A DNA stretch of 64,000 nt from JALYXV01 sp963733505 (GTDB taxonomy: Bacteria > Actinomycetota > Acidimicrobiia > Acidimicrobiales > Palsa-688). A program made the position numbers and the translations under genes. Under the pieces are notes generated by a model, which searched no databases, was not told the origin of the DNA, and was given only the letters and a program-made list of their open reading frames with translations. The DNA lies in assembly GCA_963733505.1 (NCBI GenBank), contig CAVTDW010000004.1:124001-188000 (forward strand), written 5' to 3'. This document shows, in pieces, positions 9,453 to 16,801 of the stretch (position 1 is the first letter of the stretch; every line of letters starts with the position of its first letter).

Positions 9453-9503
9453 CTAGCGGCCTACGGGCTAGCGGCCTAGCGGCCTAGCGGCCTAGCGGCC
9501 TAG
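9453..9503. repeat. 8-bp tandem repeat CTAGCGGC
   Basis: Four consecutive CTAGCGGC units with two flanking degenerate copies, abutting and partly forming the stop codon region of the epimerase-STAS gene. It may be replication slippage. Confidence 0.8.
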
Positions 9504-11683
9504 GGGTGAGGTGGGAGCTCCGACACATGGGTCAGGCGGAGAAACTCGCCGCCCGTGGCGACCAGGCTGTCGGATCCCTTGAACAGCTCGGAGATCTCCT
9601 GATTGGCGCCCACGACGTACACCGTGTCGTCCATCTCCAGCTTGGAACGGTAGAACAGCAACTCGTTCATGGCCTCCGACGACATCGAGACCAGGTTCTC
9701 GACCAGCAGCACCGTCCGGGTGGGCTTGTCGGCCACGACCCGCTCGAGCTCCCGGCGGAAAGCCACCAGCGCCTGCGCGTCCAACACTCCCTCGAGGGTG
9801 AGCAGCGCCCGGCCGTTGGCGAACTCATAGCCGACCTCGAACTTGCTGGACGTGGCCGTGATCCTGACCTTCACCCGGACCTCCCGGTCGGGAGGAAGCG
9901 TCACCGTGAGCTCCTCGGCGTCGAAGTCGGAGTACGGTTCGCCGTCCATCCACACCTGGTCGATCCGGATGCTGCCCGGAGGCAGCATGTCCGGCGCCAC
10001 CCGCAGCAGCCCGCCGGGGAAGGCGCCCGCCTTGGGCTTGAAGTGCAGGTCCAGCGGTTCCTGGGTCTGGAGCAGGTTGGTGTACACCTGGGCCAGGTAG
10101 CACAACTCGATGGAGTGGTAGCCCGACATCGAGTGGCTGCCCTTCAGCCGCTCGGTGCCCACCAGGTACGGGACGCCGTTGTTGAGGACGTTGAAGTACA
10201 CGCCGCCCTCGTCGTGGTCGAGGAACATGGCGTTGTAATACGCCGCCGCCTCACGGGCCAGGCGGCGATGCTCGGGGTTGTTCAACGACCCCGCCAGGAT
10301 CATGTAGGCCAAGATGGCCTGCTCCTGCTGCCACCACGCCTTGCGGTCGTGCCACACGAAACGGTGCCGCTCCCGACCCGGCGCCACGGTGCGCTCCACC
10401 ACGTCGTACCAACCGCCGCGCTGCTGGTCACTGCCCACCGCGGGCATGGTGGCCGCGATCTTGTTGGCCAGCGCCACGTACTTCTCGTTGGGGCGGCGGT
10501 GATGGATGCGCATCAGGTTCCAGGCGATCTTCAGGTTGTGGCCGACGACCGCGTTGTCCTGCTGCCAACCCCAGTGCCGATCGGCACTCCAGTCCTCGTG
10601 GAACCGCTCCTGGACGAAGGGGCTATGGGCGTCGTCGGGGAAACGAGCCTCGATGGTGTCGCCGGTGTTCACGAGGAACTCGAGCAGGTCCTCACGGCCC
10701 GTCGCCAGTACCGCGTTGATCAAGAAGGCGGGAGCGTGGTCGCCCACGGAGTTCCAGTTCTTGCGGGCCCGGTTGTGCCCCAGGCTGTCGTCGCGAGGGT
10801 TGAGCGTGACCGGGTCGACGTGCGAGAAGTAGCCGCCCTGCTCCCGGTCCCGGAAGAAGTGATCGAACAGCTTCACCGTCTTGTCGATGTCGTCCATGAT
10901 GCGGGGATCGCCGGTGATCCGATAGGTCTGCGTCGGCCCCGCCAGGGCGTAGATCTGCTCGTACATCGGAATGGCGTCGTAGTCGTCGCCGAACGACGAG
11001 GCGTAGATCTTGCGTTCGTTGGTCGCGCTGCGATCAATGGCGTGGTACCAGAAGACCACGCCCTCTTCGTCGTTGACCGACCGCAGGTTGTCACGCAGGT
11101 ACTCGACACCGTTCTCGGCCGCCTCCAAGAAGCGGTCCTCGCCGGTCAGCAGGTACGTGCTGGCCAGGCCGTAGATGAGCCGGGAGATGGTGTCGGTCTC
11201 TTGGCGGTAGTCCGGGGCAACGTAGTCCGGGGTATGAGTACCGCTCAGGCTGAGCTTGGTCCGGTAGTTGTTCCAGTCGTAGTTGCCGTCGGGGAACTGG
11301 CCCCGCAGGTAGAAGTCCGCGATGGCCCGGGCCTGATTGACCCACCAGTCGGGCTGCTCGAAGACGAACTCGTCGCGTTGGCGTGACGGGAACAGGATCT
11401 GCTTCACGTCGAAGCGGTGCCCGTCGGCCTCGGAGTAGAAGATGCCGTACGCGAACAGGTAGCGCTCGGGCTCCAGCATGTCGCGCAACTGCCCCGTCAG
11501 ATCGACGTAACCGTCGCCGAAGTTACGGACGCCCTGCGCGAACGTGTTGCTCGTCAACGACGCCTTGAAGGTCCGTCCATCACTCGTGCGCAAGACGAAG
11601 GAATCGTCGTCGTCGTCGAAGGATTGGACATACCCCGCGATGGTGTCCGAAAAGGTGAAATCGATCTTGTCGACGTCGCTCAT
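9500..11683 (-). CDS. N-acylglucosamine 2-epimerase-like alpha/alpha barrel fused to a STAS-type domain
   Basis: A 727-residue protein. Residues 1-100 form an acidic beta domain of unknown type. About 105-590 resembles the alpha6/alpha6 barrel of the AGE/cellobiose epimerase superfamily, with repeated Trp/His/Arg-rich helices (HWGWQQDNAVVGHNLK, WWQQEQAILAY). About 640-720 reads as an anti-sigma-antagonist-like STAS domain (LLTLEGVLDAQ...VLLVENLVSMSSEAMNELL). ATG 11683 is chosen: GAAAGG sits just upstream and the start lies four bases after the glgX stop, so the two form an operon. The pairing suggests sugar isomerisation or binding tied to carbohydrate-storage control, which is inference. The fusion is unusual. 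Confidence 0.7.
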   Translation of the reverse strand: MSDVDKIDFTFSDTIAGYVQSFDDDDDSFVLRTSDGRTFKASLTSNTFAQGVRNFGDGYVDLTGQLRDMLEPERYLFAYGIFYSEADGHRFDVKQILFPSRQRDEFVFEQPDWWVNQARAIADFYLRGQFPDGNYDWNNYRTKLSLSGTHTPDYVAPDYRQETDTISRLIYGLASTYLLTGEDRFLEAAENGVEYLRDNLRSVNDEEGVVFWYHAIDRSATNERKIYASSFGDDYDAIPMYEQIYALAGPTQTYRITGDPRIMDDIDKTVKLFDHFFRDREQGGYFSHVDPVTLNPRDDSLGHNRARKNWNSVGDHAPAFLINAVLATGREDLLEFLVNTGDTIEARFPDDAHSPFVQERFHEDWSADRHWGWQQDNAVVGHNLKIAWNLMRIHHRRPNEKYVALANKIAATMPAVGSDQQRGGWYDVVERTVAPGRERHRFVWHDRKAWWQQEQAILAYMILAGSLNNPEHRRLAREAAAYYNAMFLDHDEGGVYFNVLNNGVPYLVGTERLKGSHSMSGYHSIELCYLAQVYTNLLQTQEPLDLHFKPKAGAFPGGLLRVAPDMLPPGSIRIDQVWMDGEPYSDFDAEELTVTLPPDREVRVKVRITATSSKFEVGYEFANGRALLTLEGVLDAQALVAFRRELERVVADKPTRTVLLVENLVSMSSEAMNELLFYRSKLEMDDTVYVVGANQEISELFKGSDSLVATGGEFLRLTHVSELPPHP

Positions 11684-11687
11684 GTCG

Positions 11688-13796
11688 CTACCTTTCTTCT
11701 CGATCTTGGGAGACCAGCACGACCACGCTGCGCCCGGTCGCCTGATAGGCAATGTCGTCCACAACCACCTCGTCGCCCGGCTCGACGATGTCGTCGGGCG
11801 CCAACAAGCCGGTGTCGATCGCCCGGGCCCACTGGCTGTTGGGGATCTCGGGCAACTCGAATCGCAGCGTGAAGTCGAACATGTTCAAGATCACGTGCAG
11901 GTCCCGCTCGCCGTGGAAGCCACCCAAGGTGAACGCCAGCACCCGCGAATCGGGATCGCCCCAGCCCGGACGGTTGACGTCGCACCCGTGCCACGTGACG
12001 TCGCTGACGCCGCGTTCGTTGACCCGGGAACCGAAGAACTGGGGCCGGCGCAGGGTCGCGAAGCGCTTCCGGAACGCGATCATGGACGAGAAGAAGCGCA
12101 CTGTCTCGGCATTGGCCTCGACGAGGTCCCAGTCGAACCAACTGAGCTCGTTGTCCTGGCAGTACGCGTTGTTGTTGCCCATCTGCGTCCGGCGGAACTC
12201 GTCGCCGCCCAGGATCATGGGGACGCCCCGGCTGAGCAGGAGAATGGCGGCGAAGTTCTTGATCTGCCGCTGCCGCAGCACCTCGATGTTGGGGTCGTCC
12301 GAGGGGCCTTCGACGCCGCAGTTCCAGCTGCGGTTGTCGTCGTTGCCGTCCCGGTTGTTTTCCCCGTTGGCGTCGTTGTGCTTGCCGTTGTAGCTGACCA
12401 GGTCGTTCATCGTGAAGCCGTCGTGGCACGTGACGAAGTTGATGCTGTTGGTGGGCAGCTCGTCCTGGGGGGCGAAGAGATCGCTGCTGCCGCCCAGGCA
12501 CGTGGCGATTTCGCCGACCAGGCCCGGGTCGCCCTTGACGAAGGCGCGTACCTGGTCGCGGTAGGGACCGTTCCACTCGGCCCAGCGTTCGCCTGGGAAC
12601 CGGCCCACCTGGTAGAGGCCGCCGGCATCCCACGCCTCGGCAATCACCTTGATCTCCGACAGGATCCGCGACAGCTCGATGTTCCACAGCACCGGAGGAA
12701 CCGACATCGGCGCCCCATCGGGTCCCCGGGACAGCACCGACCCGAGGTCGAAGCGGAAGCCGTCGACGTGCATCTCCGATACCCAGTACTCGAGCGACTC
12801 GATGATGTACTTGGTGACGACGGGGTGGTTGGCGTTGAAGGTGTTGCCGCACCCCGAGTAGTCCATGTAGTACTGCTTGTCTTGGGGGACGAGGTGGTAG
12901 TAGGCCTCGTTGGCCAAACCCCGGAAGCTGATGGTGGGTCCGTTCTGGTTGCCCTCGCCGGTGTGGTTGTAGACCACGTCGAGGATGACCTCGATGCCTG
13001 CTTGGTGGAGGGCCTTGACCATGTCCCGGAACTCCCGGAGGTGGCTGCCGGCCGACGGGTCGATGCAGTACGACGACTGCGGGGCGAAGTGCCCGTAGGG
13101 GTCGTAGCCCCAGTAGTTGTGCAATGGCGTGCCGTCGGGACCGTGGCGCAGTACGTCCTGCTCGTCGAAGTCGTAGATCGGCAACAACTCGACGGCCGTG
13201 ACGCCGAGCGAACGCAGGTAGGGGATCTTCTCGACGATCCCGGCGAAGGTGCCGGGATGGGCGACGGCGGCCGTCGGAGATTGGGTGAAGCCTCGGACGT
13301 GCATCTCGTAGATGATCGTGTCCTCGAGCGGAATCCGGAGGGGCTCGTCGCCCTCCCAGTCGTAGTCGTCGGGATCGATGACGACGCTGCGCATCGCGGC
13401 CCCCACGTTGTCGCCAGGGCCCAAGGCGCACGTGCGCGACCAAAGGGCGTTGGTGTTGCCCAAGGCGTAGGGGTCGATCAGGACCTTGTTGGGATTGAAT
13501 CGGCAGCCACTGACCGAGGTGTCGTGCGGGCCGCCTGCCCGGTAGTTGTACAACTGCCCAGATTTGATCCCGCTGACGTGCACATGCCAGAAGTGGAAGC
13601 TCTTGTTGACCTCAGGGTCGAGGACGAGGACGTGGTCCGGATCCGTCGAGTCCTGGGAGTCGAAGAGCAGCAGGCTCAGCGACGTGGCATATTCCGAGTA
13701 CACCGAGAAGTTGACGCCCTCGGGGTCAATCGTCGCACCGAGAGGTTGTGGCCGACCGGCTGACACCTTCAGGTCCTTGCGCTGCGCTGCTCGCAT
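11688..13796 (-). CDS. glgX: glycogen debranching enzyme GlgX/TreX type (GH13)
   Basis: Hydrolyses alpha-1,6 branches of glycogen or limit dextrin in the cytoplasm. About 700 residues, normal for the family: an N-terminal CBM48-like beta domain (about 10-150), then the GH13 barrel with all conserved regions visible: D-V-V-Y-N-H, the nucleophile Asp in D-G-F-R-F-D-L, the acid/base Glu in I-A-E-A-W-D and the transition-state Asp in C-H-D-G-F-T. The C-terminal domain is beta-rich. ATG 13796 is preferred because GAGGAA lies six bases upstream; ATG 13808 and 13850 are in-frame alternatives. Followed at four bases by the epimerase-STAS gene. An OtsA gene elsewhere in the window suggests linked glycogen/trehalose metabolism. 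Confidence 0.9.
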   Translation of the reverse strand: MRAAQRKDLKVSAGRPQPLGATIDPEGVNFSVYSEYATSLSLLLFDSQDSTDPDHVLVLDPEVNKSFHFWHVHVSGIKSGQLYNYRAGGPHDTSVSGCRFNPNKVLIDPYALGNTNALWSRTCALGPGDNVGAAMRSVVIDPDDYDWEGDEPLRIPLEDTIIYEMHVRGFTQSPTAAVAHPGTFAGIVEKIPYLRSLGVTAVELLPIYDFDEQDVLRHGPDGTPLHNYWGYDPYGHFAPQSSYCIDPSAGSHLREFRDMVKALHQAGIEVILDVVYNHTGEGNQNGPTISFRGLANEAYYHLVPQDKQYYMDYSGCGNTFNANHPVVTKYIIESLEYWVSEMHVDGFRFDLGSVLSRGPDGAPMSVPPVLWNIELSRILSEIKVIAEAWDAGGLYQVGRFPGERWAEWNGPYRDQVRAFVKGDPGLVGEIATCLGGSSDLFAPQDELPTNSINFVTCHDGFTMNDLVSYNGKHNDANGENNRDGNDDNRSWNCGVEGPSDDPNIEVLRQRQIKNFAAILLLSRGVPMILGGDEFRRTQMGNNNAYCQDNELSWFDWDLVEANAETVRFFSSMIAFRKRFATLRRPQFFGSRVNERGVSDVTWHGCDVNRPGWGDPDSRVLAFTLGGFHGERDLHVILNMFDFTLRFELPEIPNSQWARAIDTGLLAPDDIVEPGDEVVVDDIAYQATGRSVVVLVSQDREER

Positions 13797-14038
13797 CGAT
13801 TTCCTCATTCCCAAATCGGCCGACGGGACAGAAACCCAACTGACGCGCATCCGACAGGAGTACGAGGCAGCGCCGGGTTGCCCTCGGCCGACGTCTGTCC
13901 ACGCCGACTCAACCGCCGACGTTCTGGGCGGAGGTTAGCAACTTCACCCCTCGAAGTACATGGGTCAGTATCCCTTTGGCTAAGTTCCGAGCCGGCTTCT
14001 TGGGTGCTTGTTCGAGACAATTTTTCGCTCCGTCGACT

Positions 14039-15166
14039 TCACGCGACAGAGGCACCGTAGCTCTCGTAGGGGCGACCTTCGGCCTCGGCCAACTTTCGAC
14101 CCGAATTGGCCTGATATGGGGAGATTCCGCCATGTTCCCATGGTCCGACCGAACCATTGACCAGTGCCGCCGGGCCCTTGGGAACGACATTGAGCATCCG
14201 TCGCACCTCCACCACCGGGGCGTCGGCGTAACTGAACCAATCGATGCCCATCAGGTCCTTGCCGCACAGCGCGCCGCGGCGCATGGCGTCGCCCAGCCGC
14301 TCAGGCATTCCCTTGCGGGAAAGATGGCCCTTGTCGGCCTGGAACAGCCCCGCGGCCGACGGCAGGTAGCCGGTCTCGAACAGGCTCACCACCATGGCCA
14401 GCAGCGAGAAGCCCTTGAAGTCGGGAATGGCCCGGCCGATCAGGCCGAAGACCTCGAGCTCGGACTCGACGGTGGTGCCGTAGTCAGCGAGAATGTGGAC
14501 CCAGTCGTGCTGGGCCAGGTACGGCGGGGCGCTGCCCGGCAGGCCCGGGTAGTTGAAGCCCCGTGAGCGGTAGAACTCCGAAACCCGCCGCCCGAGCGAG
14601 CCCGGGGGGTACTGCTCGAGCGTCGCCCAGCGAGCGGCGAGCTCGGGGTCCGACGGGGTCATCTGCCAGGCCTCCTCGAGATGAGCCGAGGTGTGCAACA
14701 TGTCGCAGCGGGCCTCGTCCCAGTTGGCGGTGTAGCCGTTGCGCTCGAAGTCAACCAGCGCCAGACCCATGCTCCCCTTGGCAAAGTCGCGCGCCACGTC
14801 GATCATGCCCTCGTCGACCCCGAGTGCGCCCGCGAAGCGCTCCACCCGGTCGGACACCTCGTCGGGAAGGGGCATCAAGATGAGCTCGCCCAACAGCATC
14901 ACCTGCACGATTCGGGTCCGGAACTCCAAGTTGCGCCGGGCCAGGCCGGTGGCGAACTCCTCTGCTTCGATCGGTTCGATCGAGTCGGGATCGATCGTGA
15001 ACCCGGTCATCGACTCGAAGACCGCCTTGAGGAGCAGGTCCTGGAGTTGGGTATGCCCCGTCGAGGGTCGCACGGCCGTGACGATCCCCCGACCGAGCCA
15101 GGCGACTTCGGCGGCGTCGGGTCGAGTGAGCTTGACGTCGGTTTCGGAGGGGAAGGGGACGGGCAC
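14039..15166 (-). CDS. COQ4-like protein with a TerB-like helical N-terminal half
   Basis: A 375-residue protein. The motif H-D-W-V-H followed eleven residues later by Glu (near 220-236) matches the H-D-x-x-H-x11-E metal/lipid site of COQ4 proteins. The segment at about 65-150 is acidic and helical, like a TerB domain. COQ4 acts in ubiquinone biosynthesis in proteobacteria and eukaryotes; actinobacteria normally use menaquinone, so a quinone or isoprenoid-lipid role here is only inference. Start GTG 15166 follows a strong GGAGGAA. It precedes glgX by about 240 bp and follows the VOC gene by 42 bp, which could be its operon partner. Confidence 0.5.
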   Translation of the reverse strand: MPVPFPSETDVKLTRPDAAEVAWLGRGIVTAVRPSTGHTQLQDLLLKAVFESMTGFTIDPDSIEPIEAEEFATGLARRNLEFRTRIVQVMLLGELILMPLPDEVSDRVERFAGALGVDEGMIDVARDFAKGSMGLALVDFERNGYTANWDEARCDMLHTSAHLEEAWQMTPSDPELAARWATLEQYPPGSLGRRVSEFYRSRGFNYPGLPGSAPPYLAQHDWVHILADYGTTVESELEVFGLIGRAIPDFKGFSLLAMVVSLFETGYLPSAAGLFQADKGHLSRKGMPERLGDAMRRGALCGKDLMGIDWFSYADAPVVEVRRMLNVVPKGPAALVNGSVGPWEHGGISPYQANSGRKLAEAEGRPYESYGASVA

Positions 15167-15208
15167 TGCGAGATTCCTCCAAACGGTCCAAACAGATCCA
15201 GATGACGG

Positions 15209-15640
15209 TCAGTCAGGCGGCGGCGGGGGGGCGTCCTCGTCGACGTAGCCATGGTTGAGCTCGATGATGTTGCCCTCGGGGTCGGCGACCCAGGCGGTCC
15301 GCTCGCCTTTGATAAACGCGCTGAAGTCGATCGGACCGAGCGTGAGCTTGGCTTCGTCGCCCAGTTCGGCGAGCTTGGCGTCGAGATCGTCGACGAGGAA
15401 CGCCAGGTGCCGGATCCCGGAGTACTCGCACCCCGCGCCTTCGGCCTTGGGGAATGGTCGGGGCCCGGTCGACTTGAACAACTCGAGATAGACCCCGCCC
15501 ACGCCGATCATGACCACCTGGTCGGGACCGGGGGCGTAGACCCGTGTCCGCTTGAATCCGAAGTGCTTCTCGTACCACTTCTCGATGGCGATGGGATCGT
15601 CGCACGAGATCCCCACATGGTGCATGACGTAGGAAGTCAC
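15209..15640 (-). CDS. VOC-superfamily (glyoxalase/dioxygenase-fold) protein
   Basis: A 143-residue single-module VOC protein with two beta-alpha-beta-beta-beta units. Candidate metal ligands are His in H-H-V-G (about 7-8), Glu in Y-L-E-L-F, His in R-H-L-A-F and Glu in I-I-E-L-N. Substrate is unknown; the family includes lactoylglutathione lyases, methylmalonyl-CoA epimerases and extradiol dioxygenases. Start GTG 15640 has AAGGAG seven bases upstream. The Pro-rich C-terminal tail (D-A-P-P-P-P-P-D) is probably disordered. Confidence 0.82.
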   Translation of the reverse strand: MTSYVMHHVGISCDDPIAIEKWYEKHFGFKRTRVYAPGPDQVVMIGVGGVYLELFKSTGPRPFPKAEGAGCEYSGIRHLAFLVDDLDAKLAELGDEAKLTLGPIDFSAFIKGERTAWVADPEGNIIELNHGYVDEDAPPPPPD

Positions 15641-15650
15641 GGTTCTCCTT

Positions 15651-15734
15651 GCTGCCTGGTCGGCTGCCTGGTCGGCTGCCTGGTCGGCTCAATGGTCGGG
15701 TGAATGGTCGGCTCACTGCTCGGCTGTCTGCGTG
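15651..15734. repeat. 12-bp tandem repeat, about seven units
   Basis: Unit GCTGCCTGGTCG: three perfect copies, then degenerate copies (GCTCAATGGTCG, GGTGAATGGTCG, GCTCACTGCTCG and a partial). It lies just upstream of the VOC gene's ribosome binding site, so it sits in that gene's leader or promoter and could be a repeated operator or simple slippage. Confidence 0.8.
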
Positions 15735-15805
15735 CTGCTCTGACTGACATCCTCATGCTGAGACCGCCCCCCGAACGGCCGTACAAGCCAGCTGGCTGAG
15801 CCGAC

Positions 15806-16660
15806 TCAGCGGCGCTCATCGGCGGCCGACGAGTGGAAGCCCCATTGACGGAGGCCCTCTTCCAGGACCTCGACCACCTTCTGTCCGGTGAGGTAGGCGT
15901 CGGAGGTGGAGCGACCGGTGATGAACGGGTAGTCGACGATGACCGACGTTTCGTGCCCGAAGCCCCCGTGGTACCGGCCCCCCGGCGCCGTGGCGTCGCG
16001 GAGGATGAACTCCAACGGGTACGGCGGCGGGCCCATGTTGAAATCGGTGCCCATGAACCCTGTGCCGTCCTTCCAGTCGTACTCGATGCAGTGGCCGGTG
16101 ACGTGCTTGCCGGCGATGATGCTGGCGCGGTCCTCGTGGTCGCGGGCGAAGGCGAGGGCGGCCACGCCGTAGCACTCGGCCGCCACCGGCTTGTCCAACT
16201 GGTAGAAGCTCAGGATCAGGTCATGGACCCGCTGGTTGTTGGCCAGGTCGACAATGGCGCCGCTGCCCCCGACGATGATGATGGCGTCATAGGTCTCGCC
16301 CAGCTGCGCACGGGCCACGTCGAGCGCATTGAAGTACGCCTCCTGCTCGCGGAGGAAGTTGGCGGAGCTGCGGTACGGGCGCTCCGGGAGCAGCGACGAC
16401 AGGTCGACGGGGTGATCCAGGCGATCAGAGGCCTCGAGTTCCTGCACCTTCTTCGCCATCTCGGGACTGGTGACGCCACGCCCGAGCGGTGGGTCCATGA
16501 AGTCGGCGTCCATGCTCGGACCGAGGGCGACGGGGCGTTTGCCGGTCGGCGTGGCGAAGTCGACCTGGTAGCCGGCGGCGTCGAAGGTCTCCAGCGGCCC
16601 GAGGAGCTCTTCGCCCCAGTAGCCCCATTCGGTCAGTACTACCAGGATGCGCTTGGACAC
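15806..16660 (-). CDS. DJ-1/PfpI-family protein (class I glutamine-amidotransferase fold)
   Basis: A 284-residue DJ-1/PfpI-like protein; members include glyoxalase III/deglycase, amidase and protease-like enzymes. The nucleophile elbow is A-A-E-C-Y-G-V with Cys at about 163, preceded by the strand I-I-I-V-G-G-S-G. Long inserts make it larger than the usual 180-230 residues. GTG 16660 is chosen because GGAGG lies directly upstream; an in-frame extension to 16738 looks untranslated. It resembles the protein at 27496-28254 in size and N-terminus (W-x-E-E-L-x-G-P) more than the short one at 25780. Substrate unknown. Confidence 0.8.
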   Translation of the reverse strand: MSKRILVVLTEWGYWGEELLGPLETFDAAGYQVDFATPTGKRPVALGPSMDADFMDPPLGRGVTSPEMAKKVQELEASDRLDHPVDLSSLLPERPYRSSANFLREQEAYFNALDVARAQLGETYDAIIIVGGSGAIVDLANNQRVHDLILSFYQLDKPVAAECYGVAALAFARDHEDRASIIAGKHVTGHCIEYDWKDGTGFMGTDFNMGPPPYPLEFILRDATAPGGRYHGGFGHETSVIVDYPFITGRSTSDAYLTGQKVVEVLEEGLRQWGFHSSAADERR

Positions 16661-16801
16661 TTGCCCTCCATGAACTGGGTTGCCCGGACCCGGGCGGGCC
16701 GCCGCGGCCCCCGTCTCGTACCGGCCGGCGACCTGCAAATACTACGCCGCCGCCCGCAAACACTGTACAAGGACACGCTCGAATCGCTTGGCCGAAGGCG
16801 C

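Noticed and set aside
9453..9503. Possible CRISPR or iteron array
   Set aside because: Units are only 8 bp with no spacers and no cas or rep genes nearby; simple tandem repeat.
9506..13763. Long plus-strand frames (626 and 739 codons) opposite the epimerase-STAS and glgX genes
   Set aside because: Composition is His/Gly/Val/Arg-rich noise typical of antisense frames; the GH13 catalytic motifs are on the minus strand.
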